The notes under the pieces are model-generated. The model saw only the letters and a list, made by a program, of their open reading frames with translations. It searched no databases and was not told the DNA's origin. From positions 81,637 to 145,636 of the forward strand of contig JBOFSQ010000022.1 of the NCBI GenBank assembly GCA_051651625.1: 64,000 nucleotides of DNA, read 5' to 3'. Shown here piece by piece: positions 25,473 to 34,772 of this stretch (the first letter of the stretch is position 1; every line of letters starts with the position of its first letter). Source of the stretch: JBOFSQ01 sp051651625 (GTDB taxonomy: Bacteria; Planctomycetota; Planctomycetia; Pirellulales; Thermoguttaceae). The position numbers were made by a program, and so were the translations under genes.

Positions 25473-25970
25473 TCACGCGCCGTCGCGTGATGGTGAGGTC
25501 TGGGTTGATGTATCACGTCCAAGTTCGCGACGAATCGCTCGCCGGATCACCTGCTCGTCTCCCTGTTGTCGATTGAGTTCACGCAAAAAGTGAACCCGCG
25601 CCTCAAGTGCCATCATAAGTCCTAGCACCACAACCCACAGCAAGAAAAATATAACACCAAGCCAACTCGCCAAAAAAATGACACCGTGAACCCGCGGCGA
25701 AATCAAAAGTCCAACAAACATTCCAACCGAAGCGAGACCAGCCAGCACCCGCAACTGCATATAACGCCGATACCGACGACGACCATAACCCCACGACGGA
25801 TGACCTTCGGGAAGTGTACGCCAGCGTTCTTCAAACCGCCCCCACAATCCACCAGCAAACGCCAACACCAAAACCGCCAGCAATAAAAACACCACGCGCG
25901 GAACGTCTAGTGTCAACACCACGGACGACTCAACAACCTGTGACTGGCCGAAAAGTAGGCTCTGCCACAT
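25473..25970 (-). CDS. Small membrane protein, hypothetical
   Basis: 165 residues with three hydrophobic segments, at about 25-45 (VVFLLLAVLVLAFAGGLWG), 73-90 and 95-118 (VIFLASWLGVIFFLLWVVV), then a charged cytoplasmic tail ending in RRAIRRELGRDT. No known domain. It starts 9 bases after the preceding 85-residue gene ends and probably forms a two-gene operon with it. The start has no clear ribosome site, which fits translational coupling. Probably inner-membrane; role unknown. Confidence 0.65.
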   Translation of the reverse strand: MWQSLLFGQSQVVESSVVLTLDVPRVVFLLLAVLVLAFAGGLWGRFEERWRTLPEGHPSWGYGRRRYRRYMQLRVLAGLASVGMFVGLLISPRVHGVIFLASWLGVIFFLLWVVVLGLMMALEARVHFLRELNRQQGDEQVIRRAIRRELGRDTSTQTSPSRDGA

Positions 25971-25979
25971 AATACACCA

Positions 25980-26237
25980 CTACTTGTGATAACCGAGCGA
26001 CAACACAACCGCCAACATCTCTTCGTATGTGATAAACCGCCGACGCTGCTGCGCTTTGTAGTTGTCAATCGCTTGCGCAAGCTCCATCGCATTGGGCGAA
26101 AGGCCTTCGTAGGCATCGGCAAAGGAACGACGCTCAACCGGTGGCGCACCACCCGACTGTGGCTGCGGCAACCCACCACCCTGAGCACCTCCCATACCAC
26201 GACGCTGAACAAAAGGGTAGCTGTTATCTGCACTCAT
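25980..26237 (-). CDS. Small hypothetical protein with Gly/Gln/Pro-rich N-terminus
   Basis: 85 residues. The first 35 are low complexity (GGAQGGGLPQPQSGG); the rest is helical and looks conserved (ELAQAIDNYKAQQRRRFITY). Similar short proteins with a basic helical C-terminus are common in planctomycetes, but I cannot name a family. It is the first gene of a probable pair with the membrane protein downstream. Confidence 0.6.
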   Translation of the reverse strand: MSADNSYPFVQRRGMGGAQGGGLPQPQSGGAPPVERRSFADAYEGLSPNAMELAQAIDNYKAQQRRRFITYEEMLAVVLSLGYHK

Positions 26238-26375
26238 GACTTAACCCAAACGGGAAACGTTATCGCCTGCCCAGCAAAACGATGTACGGCCAAGCACCAA
26301 GACCGCGCGGAATTGTACCACGAAAACACGACTCGGCGAAGGGGGCCGCCCAACAAGCCGTATTTCTTCACCACC

Positions 26376-26402
26376 TTGACTCACTTCGCCGTCCGCTATA
26401 AT
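26376..26402 (+). promoter_or_regulatory. Probable sigma-70-type promoter for the BON-like exported protein
   Basis: TTGACT and a consensus TATAAT separated by 15 bases (slightly short), ending 73 bases upstream of the ATG at 26476. It is the clearest such pair in the intergenic space. Confidence 0.5.
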
Positions 26403-26475
26403 GGGAGCCGTTATGCACGCCGCAAACGCCAACACTCTTCACGGACGATGAGTCGTCCCAACGCCGAGGTCAAAT

Positions 26476-27210
26476 ATGCGCACAAATCTTTTGAACACGT
26501 TCACAACCTACGTCGCACTGTTCACGGCGATGTTCATCGTCACAACCAGCACCGTCTTTGGACAAGCTGGACGTAACAGTATCGCGTCGCCAAATCAAGC
26601 GGTCTCGAACCAAGTCAAACAGGCGAAGACGGCGATGGAAGCGATGATGACAAGCGCGACCGACATCTCAACCGCTCTCTCCGAAGCGTTCACAACCGAC
26701 GCTGAAACTACGTCCGCTCTCATCGGCGATACCGGTGCCGCCACTACCGGAACATCCGATCCAACAGTTCTCACCACTCTCGAACGTGAAGCGATCTCCA
26801 TCAAACAGCCGACCGACACGTTCGTCGATCTAAATCAGAACTTGAGCAACACGATGTTGCGTTTACCGCGTCTAACGATTGACAAACGTTCGTTCCCTTC
26901 GACCGCCGATCTGCCGCCACTTTTGCAGCGCGAAGGTGCGGGGTTTATTCGTCACGTCGAAAAACGTCTCGGACTCGCGGGGCGTTTCACTCTCGAACAA
27001 GACGCCGGACGCCTCCTCATCACCGGTACTCTCGATAATGAAGATCAGGTGGAGCTTGTCCGTTCGATGGCGCGAATGACGCCGGGGTTTGAGGCGATGC
27101 GACTTGAACTGGCGGTAGCGGAATCGAAGCCACGACCGACGATCCCACTCCCGCGGAGCCGCTGGGACCGGACGCCGCCGACGCCGCGTACTGGTTTGCG
27201 AACGGAATAG
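26476..27210 (+). CDS. Exported protein with C-terminal BON-like domain
   Basis: 244 residues; GAGG 6 bases upstream of the ATG. A signal peptide with hydrophobic core ALFTAMFIVTTSTVFGQA is expected to be cut after FGQA. The middle is Thr/Ala-rich and low complexity. Near residues 165-220 RFTLEQDAGRLLITGTLDN followed by a helical VRSMARM reads like a BON domain, a phospholipid- or peptidoglycan-associated fold. Its last 64 codons overlap the convergent lipoprotein gene by 191 bases on the other strand. The tail (PRPTIPLPRSRWDRTPP) is basic and proline-rich and may be a by-product of that overlap. Confidence 0.65.
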   Translation: MRTNLLNTFTTYVALFTAMFIVTTSTVFGQAGRNSIASPNQAVSNQVKQAKTAMEAMMTSATDISTALSEAFTTDAETTSALIGDTGAATTGTSDPTVLTTLEREAISIKQPTDTFVDLNQNLSNTMLRLPRLTIDKRSFPSTADLPPLLQREGAGFIRHVEKRLGLAGRFTLEQDAGRLLITGTLDNEDQVELVRSMARMTPGFEAMRLELAVAESKPRPTIPLPRSRWDRTPPTPRTGLRTE

Positions 27211-28138
27211 TCGCCGCCGGTGCCCACGCATCAGGATATTGCGGCATCGGTAAGTCGCTTGTGTAAAGCGGACTATACGCCGATGCGTTTGCATTCATTG
27301 TCGCGGTCGCTTCTTGACGCATCGACGCAAATTGTTCGTAAACGAGCGACGTTGCGTTGTTGTCTCGAACAGTTTTTTCTGCGGATGGTGCGGATGGCGT
27401 GACGGAGTATTCTCCTTGCGCGAGAAACTCTCCGTTGCCGAGACGCTGCGTATCACGCATCGAGAGCGGAATCGTACCGACAACTCGCGACGAATGCACG
27501 TTGTTGTTTGTCTGCGCCGGCGTGATTGAACTGTTTGTCTCGCGGTGCGACGCCTGTGCAAAATTCGGCGGCAAAATGTCGCGGTAGGCGGTCGGTTGAG
27601 GTTGTATGCGTCCGGTCGTGCTCCCTTCGAGGATTGTCGCAACGGGTTGCGTCACGACGAGTTTTCCTTCTTGCGTGCGGTCATCGAATCGCACGATCAC
27701 CGAGAGCGTCTTTTCGGGGCCGCCGTGTTCGTCGATTGGCAAGAAGAAGTCGTAACCGTGCCCGATAGGTTCTTTGTGTGCGTAGTGAAACGGCAACGTT
27801 TCGGGCTTGAAAATGAACTGCTTGAGCGGTTTGGCGTGCTGCGGGTCTTCTTCGAGACCGTCGAAAATAAACACCGTAACCGTCCCCGAAACTTGGATCG
27901 CCTGCGGCGGTTTTTTCGACTTCGCGGGCATCTCTGGATAGAACACGATTCGCCCAGCGAGTCCGCGGAGTGGCGGGCCGCCTTCGGGATCGGTCTGGGC
28001 GTAGGTGTTCCAAACGTCAACCATCCGCGCCGGCGACTTCACCTTTTTAGAAAACGCAAACGGATTCACCGGCACCGAAGTGCAACCGCAAAAAACCGCA
28101 AACGCGAGAAGTAGAGATGTGATTGAGTATTTGGGCAT
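27020..28138 (-). CDS. Probable outer-membrane lipoprotein
   Basis: 372 residues from ATG 28138; signal SLLLAFAVFCGC gives a lipobox with Cys near residue 18. The folded part covers residues 30-190, with an ordered beta pattern (IQVSGTVTVFIFDGLEEDP, YDFFLPIDEHGG) and a repeated VVTQPVATI motif. The remaining half is Pro/Ser/Ala-rich low complexity. I do not recognise a named family; similar lipoproteins accompany secretin-like genes in planctomycetes, and a large secretin gene lies directly upstream on the same strand. The 3' end overlaps the BON-like gene by 191 bases. Confidence 0.7.
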   Translation of the reverse strand: MPKYSITSLLLAFAVFCGCTSVPVNPFAFSKKVKSPARMVDVWNTYAQTDPEGGPPLRGLAGRIVFYPEMPAKSKKPPQAIQVSGTVTVFIFDGLEEDPQHAKPLKQFIFKPETLPFHYAHKEPIGHGYDFFLPIDEHGGPEKTLSVIVRFDDRTQEGKLVVTQPVATILEGSTTGRIQPQPTAYRDILPPNFAQASHRETNSSITPAQTNNNVHSSRVVGTIPLSMRDTQRLGNGEFLAQGEYSVTPSAPSAEKTVRDNNATSLVYEQFASMRQEATATMNANASAYSPLYTSDLPMPQYPDAWAPAATIPFANQYAASAASGPSGSAGVGSSVVASIPLPPVQVASPQTPASFAPSNGQAPPDLHYREYR

Positions 28139-28157
28139 AGCGATTGGCTTTACTTTA

Positions 28158-28245
28158 GACACTGACACGGACTAACACGGACAAAATTCATGGACGTCCG
28201 TGTCTGTCCGTGAAAGTCCGTGTTCGTCCGTGTGTCCGTGTCCAG
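28158..28245. repeat. GTCCGTGT-type low-complexity repeat
   Basis: Degenerate repeats of CACGGAC on the left and GTCCGTGT on the right form two inverted arms within 90 bases. It fills the gap between the secretin and lipoprotein genes and could fold as a long hairpin in the transcript. Confidence 0.7.
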
Positions 28246-28260
28246 TGGGGTGAAATCACA

Positions 28261-31200
28261 TCACCTCGGAATCGCCGGTTTCGGCGATGGTGCTGGTGGC
28301 GTATCTGGTGACATTATCGGTTGCGGATAGGCGGTCGGGACTCGCCCGACGACGGGTTGTTGCGGCGCGGCGACATCGTAAAATCCTGCGTCGGAAGCGA
28401 GTTCGGTGACGCGAGTCAGACACCAGCTCATCCGCGCCGCTTCGATGCGTTTGAGGTTCGCAGCGTCGGCGGAGTTGCGGATGATACGCGGCGTCAAAAT
28501 AACGAGCAGTTCCGTTCGCCGCGAACGATCAACTTTGTACTGAAACAGTTTCCCCAAAAGCGGAATGTCCGACAAGTACGGAACACGCCGCCGCGTCTCT
28601 TGGTGCTCTTTGGAAATGAGTCCGCCGAGGACGACAGTTTCGTTGTCCGCCGCCGAAACGACTGTCATCGTGAGGATCGAGTTGATTTTCTGCGCGCGAA
28701 TTTCTTTGCCGTCTTTCACGTCAACGACAACCGAGTCAGACGAACTTGCGAGACTCGATTTGTTCGCCGCAACCTGCATCACGACCTTTCCGTCGGGGCT
28801 GATGTTCGGCGTGACGATGAGAAGCAAACCAACATCTTCGTACTCGATCTGTTGAGTTGCAAAACTGGAATTGCCGCTCACCGCCGAGCCTTTAATCACC
28901 GGCACTTTTTGACCGACGTGAATGAACGCCTTCTGATTGTTCATCGCCGTAATCTGCGGACGACTCAACACCTCAAGACAACTTTTCTCCTGAAGCGCAC
29001 GAATCATAATACTCAAAGCGTTGCTGTTTGCGGACAGAACAAGTCCGCCAAATCCAGCCTCGCTGCTCGTTCGCCCGGTTGCGAAGTTACTCAAAAGTTG
29101 CGGCAAAACTGTCCCCGCCGCGCCCGCTGAGAGCGTGTTGAAACCTGTACCAACCGAGCTTGCCGGATCGAGATTGAAACCGAATCCGGGTTTGGCGTCG
29201 CCGTTCAAGATGATGTCTTCGGTGACGACGCTGCCATCAGGTTTGGTTGTCGTTCGCGTCCCTTTTGTGATGTTTGAAAAACTACTGCGGTCGAATAGTA
29301 AAGAATCTTGGATTCCGAACTCTGCACCGAACTCGTCGTGTTGACCGAGCGTCACTTCGGCGATCAAGACCTGAATCATCACCTGCGGCGGCGACTGATC
29401 GAGGTCTTGAATGAGCTGCATAATCTGCTCGTAAGTCTCTGGCGTAGCGGAGATGATGAGTGAGTTTGATGTCGCTTCGGGGATGACGATGACGCTGCTG
29501 TCGAGCTGTTCGTATTCGGTGACACCGGGCGTTTCTCTGAGAATTGCGCGGTGACTTGCGATGTACTTCATGACCGACGCCGCAACAGCATCGGCGCGGA
29601 GATTTTTGAGTTTGTAGATAGACTGCTGGTGCCGCATAACACCTTCTCGGTCAATGAAGAGTAGCAAACTCTCAACGATTTTGAGGTCGCCCGCAGTTCC
29701 GGCGGCGATGATGCTGTTGGTGCGTGGATCGACGGCGAAACGAATCGCGACGAGCGTGTCGGCGTCTTTCGCACCGGGAAGTTTCGGCCCGACTTGTCCA
29801 GCCGTTTGCGTTGGAAGTAATGTCTGAAGCATTTTCACGAGCGATTCGGCGTTCCCGTATTGCATCTGGAAAACTTTAATTTCCGCCGTCGCCGCCGGTG
29901 CGTCGAGCATTTTTACGAGTTCTTCCAAGAGCGGCATCGACGATTCTGGTGCGGCCAGAATCAAGATGTTGTTCCGCACGTCGCGTCCGATCCGCACGTC
30001 TGAAAGTATTCCAGAACGCAAAAGCTGTTTCCCTTTTTCGTCAACGACGTACATCTCCAGCGACGGCAGTTTGCGGTCGGGCGTACCTTGAATGCCGGGA
30101 GTGATCGCCTCGGTGAGAGCTGTTGCGACATCGTTCACATAAGAGTTTAGGAGCTTGATTTGGCGGACTTGAAGCGTTGGGCCGCCTTCGACGCTCGACA
30201 CATCAAGCTGCGCGATTAAGTATTCGAGTTTTGCGAAGTCGTTTTCGCCAGCCTGTACGATGAGCGAGTTCGTTCGGAGGTCGGCCCACACTTGCAATCG
30301 CGGCGCGAAGCCCGATCCCTCCGCCGATGGCAGCGGGAAAATCCCTTGCAGCGACTGATACATCTGCGTCGCTGAAATGTATTTGAGTCTGAAAATGCGG
30401 AGCGAACTCCCCGGCGCATCGACGCCTTGATCGAGCGTTTCGATCAAATCGCGCATCGCTTCTTTCGCGTTTCCCCAACCGACAATCAGAATTGCGTTCG
30501 GCGTGATGAGCGGAATGATAGAGGCCATCCCTTGCTTCATTTGGAAGTAGCCGATTCGCGGCGAATAGAGCTGCGCGATAAGTCCGCTCAAGGGAATACA
30601 GTGAACGTGCTTCAAGAAGTAGACTTCAATTTGCGGCTCGGCGACTTTACTCAACGCCTCGATTTGGCGAATCATATCGACGACTCGCGCAACGTCGTTC
30701 CCAGTGGCGTCGATGACGACGACATCAAGCGCATCGAGAACTTCATAATTGAGAGACGAGGCGACATCGAGATTACTGCCGTCGCGGTTGCCGCCAGCAC
30801 TGTTACCGTCGCCAGCACCGCCAGTACCAGCACCGCCGCCGCCACCAGCATCTCCACCTCCGCCGTCTTGCAACAGGTAGTTCATCTGTTGGATCGGTCT
30901 GTGTGGTGACGTGCGCAACGCTTCGTCGCGTTTGCGTGCTTCGCTCTCCGACTCGGCGCGATTGATTTCGAGAAGACGTTCAACGGTCAGAAGATTCGCA
31001 TCGACGCGGATGAACTTTCGTTCGCGTCCGATTGCGGGTTTGTCTTGGTCGATCATTCGCACCAGTGCGACAATCTGCGCGGTGACAACTGCGTCGCCGG
31101 TGACGACGAGGCCTTGCGGATTCTGGCTCCAGCGGAGCGACGCCTGTCGCTTGACGCCGTTCTTTTCGACGGTGTATTGCGACGTTTCGGGCGAGAGTGT

Positions 31201-31920
31201 GACGAGTCGTGTTCCGAGTAGCGACTGCAACACTGCCATGATTTTTTCTGGCGGCGTGCGTGGACTGTAGAAGTCGCGGGCAGCGTTTGCGTCGCCTTGC
31301 GACGCTGTTGGTGCTGGGAGCGGACGCGGCGGGGCGTTTACGATTTGGAGTACAGTTTGGTTCGGCTCGCGCGGTGCGTTATCGGGTCTTCGCTGGAGTT
31401 CACCGCTGGCGACGAGAGTTTTTTGGAGGTGTTCGTGAAACGTCTCCGGTGCGAGAACGAAAACTTTTGCGAGAGTCGCACCCGCTGCCGGATTCGCTGT
31501 TGGCTTCTCGGTGACGACGTGAATTTGCGGACTCCCCGCAGCCTGTTTGCGAACTTTGTCGGCGACTTCGCTCAACTTGTTGGCCGGCGCGCGGTAGATG
31601 ACCGCGTGCATCGGACTCGCCGCAACTTGCGGTGACGACGGCTGTGTTGACGACGCTACCGGCGTCACCGGAGCCGTCACTGCGGGAACCGTCACCGCCG
31701 TTACCGGCACGGGCGTCGGCGACGCTTGCGACGCAACGACTGGCGGCACTGGCGTCGGTGGCAGTAGACCGAACTTGACGGTGGTGAGCGTCTCAAGTGG
31801 AATTGTGTCGGCGAGTTCGGCGGGCGAACGCGGCTGAGCGAAAACGTGTTGCGCAGTCGCGGCGACGAACAAGACAATTCCAGCAATCAGGATCGTGTAT
31901 ACCTTGCGATATGGCATCAT
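28261..31920 (-). CDS. Large secretin (type II/type IV pilus family)
   Basis: About 1219 residues from ATG 31920; an exported N-terminus (VYTILIAGIVLFVAATAQ). The C-terminal 300 residues are a secretin channel: VVLGGLISKEHQE, RRVPYLSDIPLLGKLFQY and LLVILTPRIIR are the hallmark end motifs. Before it lie at least four N-domain (secretin_N) units, each with IFRLKYIS / VFQMQYGN / IYKLKNLRADAV type strands, making the protein nearly twice the usual GspD/PilQ length. A Gly/Asp run (GGGGDAGGGGGAGTGG) links the early modules. It should form a multimeric pore in the outer membrane. No pilot, ATPase or pseudopilin genes are next to it. Confidence 0.9.
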   Translation of the reverse strand: MMPYRKVYTILIAGIVLFVAATAQHVFAQPRSPAELADTIPLETLTTVKFGLLPPTPVPPVVASQASPTPVPVTAVTVPAVTAPVTPVASSTQPSSPQVAASPMHAVIYRAPANKLSEVADKVRKQAAGSPQIHVVTEKPTANPAAGATLAKVFVLAPETFHEHLQKTLVASGELQRRPDNAPREPNQTVLQIVNAPPRPLPAPTASQGDANAARDFYSPRTPPEKIMAVLQSLLGTRLVTLSPETSQYTVEKNGVKRQASLRWSQNPQGLVVTGDAVVTAQIVALVRMIDQDKPAIGRERKFIRVDANLLTVERLLEINRAESESEARKRDEALRTSPHRPIQQMNYLLQDGGGGDAGGGGGAGTGGAGDGNSAGGNRDGSNLDVASSLNYEVLDALDVVVIDATGNDVARVVDMIRQIEALSKVAEPQIEVYFLKHVHCIPLSGLIAQLYSPRIGYFQMKQGMASIIPLITPNAILIVGWGNAKEAMRDLIETLDQGVDAPGSSLRIFRLKYISATQMYQSLQGIFPLPSAEGSGFAPRLQVWADLRTNSLIVQAGENDFAKLEYLIAQLDVSSVEGGPTLQVRQIKLLNSYVNDVATALTEAITPGIQGTPDRKLPSLEMYVVDEKGKQLLRSGILSDVRIGRDVRNNILILAAPESSMPLLEELVKMLDAPAATAEIKVFQMQYGNAESLVKMLQTLLPTQTAGQVGPKLPGAKDADTLVAIRFAVDPRTNSIIAAGTAGDLKIVESLLLFIDREGVMRHQQSIYKLKNLRADAVAASVMKYIASHRAILRETPGVTEYEQLDSSVIVIPEATSNSLIISATPETYEQIMQLIQDLDQSPPQVMIQVLIAEVTLGQHDEFGAEFGIQDSLLFDRSSFSNITKGTRTTTKPDGSVVTEDIILNGDAKPGFGFNLDPASSVGTGFNTLSAGAAGTVLPQLLSNFATGRTSSEAGFGGLVLSANSNALSIMIRALQEKSCLEVLSRPQITAMNNQKAFIHVGQKVPVIKGSAVSGNSSFATQQIEYEDVGLLLIVTPNISPDGKVVMQVAANKSSLASSSDSVVVDVKDGKEIRAQKINSILTMTVVSAADNETVVLGGLISKEHQETRRRVPYLSDIPLLGKLFQYKVDRSRRTELLVILTPRIIRNSADAANLKRIEAARMSWCLTRVTELASDAGFYDVAAPQQPVVGRVPTAYPQPIMSPDTPPAPSPKPAIPR

Positions 31921-31995
31921 CCGCGAAGCGTACCGATTTTCCCCGAACGATGCAAGGGCGTTTTTTTTCGCTGGCGAGCGGCGGGGGCCGCCGCG

Positions 31996-32100
31996 CACAT
32001 AGGACATATAGGTCCTATATGACCTATATGTCCTATGTGATTGGGCCTAATTCGTCTGCGATTGGGCCTACTTCTGCGTCCTATGTGATTGGGCCTACTT
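31996..32100. repeat. Perfect 19-bp-arm palindrome plus GATTGGGCCTA triplets
   Basis: Positions 31996-32039 form a perfect inverted repeat (arms CACATAGGACATATAGGTC, loop CTATAT). It is followed by three copies of GATTGGGCCTA at 32038-32100. The palindrome belongs to a family also at 42219 and 58427. It lies just downstream of the SGNH hydrolase on the minus strand and could act as a transcript end without a T run. Confidence 0.8.
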
Positions 32101-32925
32101 CGTCGCGCGGCGTGGTGTGCGTGCGGCGTTGGTGGCACGCGGCTTCGATGCCGGTTTGCTGGTTCCCTTGCTGGCGTCGGCCTTCTCGCCGAGAACTTTC
32201 TTCACCACCGGTTCAATCGCCTCGGCCCAGATTTCGTAGCCGTGCGTATTCGGGTGGAGTGCGTCGGGCATCACTTCCTTCGTCAAGACACCGTCGCTGG
32301 TGAGAAACTTGTCGCTGATGTCGATGATGGTGACGTGCTCTTTTTTGGTTTTTGTGAGGAGCTTCGGAAACAGTTCGTTGATCTCGTTGACCTTCGCACG
32401 CATCGCACCATCAGGCTTCTCGTCGCGTGGGAAAACTTTGAGCACGACGATGTGCATCTTCGGAAACGCCTTGTGGAGTTTATCGACAATCGCCTTGATT
32501 CCTTCGGCGGCCTCGGCGGGTGAACTGCTCCCGTGACCGATGTTGTTGGTGCCGATCATTATGATCGCTGCTTTGGGATTGATCTTGTCGAGCGGGAGAT
32601 TGTCGAGCCGCCAGAGGACGTGTTCGGTACGGTCGCCGCTGATACCGAGGTTGAGGGCCTTGCGCGGTGCGTAGTATTTTTCCCAAACCGCTTTCCCCGC
32701 ACCTTCCCAACCTTGCGTGATCGAGTCACCGATCATCAGAAGTTCGGCGCCACCTTTGGCGGTGTTTTCGACTTGCTGCGCGTGGCGTTCGCCCCACCAC
32801 TTCTCGCCGTCGCGCGGGGCGGGCTTCGTTGCGACGCTCTCGGCTGCAACGAGAACCCCCGCTCCACACAAACACAAAACACTCACGACCGAAACCAAAC
32901 TGCTCCACACATTCTTCATTCTCAT
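32095..32925 (-). CDS. SGNH/GDSL-family hydrolase, exported
   Basis: 276 residues. Start ATG 32925 has AAGGAG 8 bases upstream; the longer GTG start is less likely. Signal peptide core SLVSVVSVLCLCGAGVLVAA. Block I is ELLMIGDSITQGW (nucleophile Ser), block II near GISGDRTEH, block III IIMIGTNNIGHG, and block V MPDALHPNTHGY with catalytic Asp and His. This is the platelet-activating-factor acetylhydrolase-like branch, probably an esterase acting on acetylated sugars. The C-terminus is a Lys/Ala/Pro tail (SKPASKPRATNAARTPRR), which may be encoded into repeat DNA. Confidence 0.85.
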   Translation of the reverse strand: MRMKNVWSSLVSVVSVLCLCGAGVLVAAESVATKPAPRDGEKWWGERHAQQVENTAKGGAELLMIGDSITQGWEGAGKAVWEKYYAPRKALNLGISGDRTEHVLWRLDNLPLDKINPKAAIIMIGTNNIGHGSSSPAEAAEGIKAIVDKLHKAFPKMHIVVLKVFPRDEKPDGAMRAKVNEINELFPKLLTKTKKEHVTIIDISDKFLTSDGVLTKEVMPDALHPNTHGYEIWAEAIEPVVKKVLGEKADASKGTSKPASKPRATNAARTPRRATK

Positions 32926-33077
32926 CGTAGCCACTCCTTCAATTCCGTGAAATCATTGCCGCCAACCAACCAGCGGAACCGTTTTCCACAAGCGTTGACG
33001 TTTGCGGAAATATACAGACGCGGCTTGCGTTGTCTAGCCCCCAGCACGGACTGGGAATCGCGTTTCGACACACCGGT

Positions 33078-34553
33078 TCAGACCATTCCGTCAATGACCT
33101 CAAACTCTTCGATGGCATCTTCGGGAACGGTTTTCACGGTCGCGTCGGCCTGTGTGCTGAGTAGTGTGATGGCGAGTCCGCCAGCGATGACATCGGCGAC
33201 GGGGTTTGCGATCCACACTCCTTCGAGTCCGTGGCCGGGCCACCACGTCTCGATCACCCACGGCAAGAAGAACGTCAGCGGTAGCAGCAGCAGAACTTGT
33301 CGCGTCAGCGTAATCGCCATCGCCTGAAACGGACGCCCCGTCGCCTGAAAATAACCAGACGCAATAATCGAAACTGTCACAAACGGAAGTCCAATAAAGA
33401 AGATGCGCGTCGCGTGAGTACCGAACGCAATGAGTCGTTCGGCGTCGGGCGTTTCCGTACTTACAAACGGCGCAAAGAGCCACTGCGGTTCCGCCATAGC
33501 GAGTGCGTACGCAACCACCGTGAAGAGCATCGCATAACCGAGCGCGAAGAGCAAGACGCGGCGGACGCGGTGCGGTTTATTCGCACCAAGATTGTACCCC
33601 GCTATCGGCTGCAAACCTTGACTGATTCCGATAAGCGGCATCACGAAGAGCGTGCCGACTGCAAAGACGATCCCCATCGTTGCGATGGCAAGGTCACTTG
33701 CGGCACCGGCGGACGTTGTGTGTCCGATAAGTGCGAGACTTGTGTCGCTGTAAGTCGTGAGCTGCCGGTTCGTAAGTCCCTGCACTGCACACGCCGCCAC
33801 CTGCATCACGAACGCCGCACTCCCAAAGTAACAGATTTCGCGTGCGATGTTTGAGTGGAAGCGAATGTGCTTGAGCCGCATCTTCACGACCGTTCGACCA
33901 GAGAGATAAAACCAAAATATCCAGCACGTCGTCACCGCCTGTGCCAGCACCGTCGCCACGGCGGCTCCCCAAACGTCCGTCTTCAAAACGCACAAGAAGA
34001 ACCAGTCGAATACGATGTTGAGAATCGCCGCAAGAAGGAGCGACGCCATCGCAATTTGCGGTTTCCCTTCGCCACGCAAAAAACTGTTGACGCCAAACGA
34101 TACCATGTGAAAAAACGACCCAGCCGCAATGATCACAAGAAATTGCCGCGCCTGCGGCAGCGACTGTTCGCTTGCACCGAAAACCCGAAGGAGCGGGTCG
34201 GCCCAAATGGCCACACTCACCCCGAAGACCGTCGAGACGAGAAGAAAAAGAAAGACGCACTGCCCGACAATCTTTTCGGCGTCGTCGAACCTCTTTTCGC
34301 CAAGACGAATCGACATCAGCGTATTTGAACCGATCCCGATTAACATCCCGAACGCAATCATCACGAGCGTAATCGGGAACGATAGCGTCACCGCTGCGAT
34401 CCCGACGGGGCCAATCATCCAGCCGACGAAGATGCGGTCAACGATGGTGTACGTCGCCGAAACGACCATGCCAAGAATGGCCGGAGTCGAGTAGAGCCAG
34501 AGCAGCCGCCCAATCGGCCCCTCTTCTAAATGACGATGCGTGTGATGGATCAT
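33078..34553 (-). CDS. MATE family efflux transporter
   Basis: 491 residues with twelve predicted membrane helices in two homologous halves, as in MATE (MepA/NorM-like) sodium- or proton-coupled drug exporters. Characteristic segments: PAILGMVVSATYTIVDRIFV at the start, GVNSFLRGEGKP between helices, and PLIGISQGLQPIAGYNLGA opening the second half. The C-terminus ends in an acidic tail. No transcription regulator adjoins it, so control cannot be inferred. Upstream on the minus strand is a repeat-rich gap. Confidence 0.9.
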   Translation of the reverse strand: MIHHTHRHLEEGPIGRLLWLYSTPAILGMVVSATYTIVDRIFVGWMIGPVGIAAVTLSFPITLVMIAFGMLIGIGSNTLMSIRLGEKRFDDAEKIVGQCVFLFLLVSTVFGVSVAIWADPLLRVFGASEQSLPQARQFLVIIAAGSFFHMVSFGVNSFLRGEGKPQIAMASLLLAAILNIVFDWFFLCVLKTDVWGAAVATVLAQAVTTCWIFWFYLSGRTVVKMRLKHIRFHSNIAREICYFGSAAFVMQVAACAVQGLTNRQLTTYSDTSLALIGHTTSAGAASDLAIATMGIVFAVGTLFVMPLIGISQGLQPIAGYNLGANKPHRVRRVLLFALGYAMLFTVVAYALAMAEPQWLFAPFVSTETPDAERLIAFGTHATRIFFIGLPFVTVSIIASGYFQATGRPFQAMAITLTRQVLLLLPLTFFLPWVIETWWPGHGLEGVWIANPVADVIAGGLAITLLSTQADATVKTVPEDAIEEFEVIDGMV

Positions 34554-34621
34554 GGATTACTCTGTTTACCTCTCGCCCGCCAATTACAATGGACTTGTTA
34601 TGAAACTTGCACCCGCACAGC

Positions 34622-34754
34622 GGTTCGGCATAGCCGAACCCTCCAGACGCCTACGGCGTATGACAACTGGAGGGTTCGTCTACGCCGAACCTGAACAACT
34701 GAAGGGTTCGGCTGCGCCGAACTTGAACAACTGGAGGGTTCGGCTATGCCGAAC
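34622..34754. repeat. GGTTCGGC palindrome array, copy 1
   Basis: Four hairpin units, each GGTTCGGC...GCCGAACC around 4 bases, joined by CTGGAGGGTTC and AACAACTG spacers. The related element at 44885-44941 has two units. This array fills the space between the divergent MATE and the downstream small gene. Confidence 0.85.
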
Positions 34755-34772
34755 CGGAACTACTATAATGAG

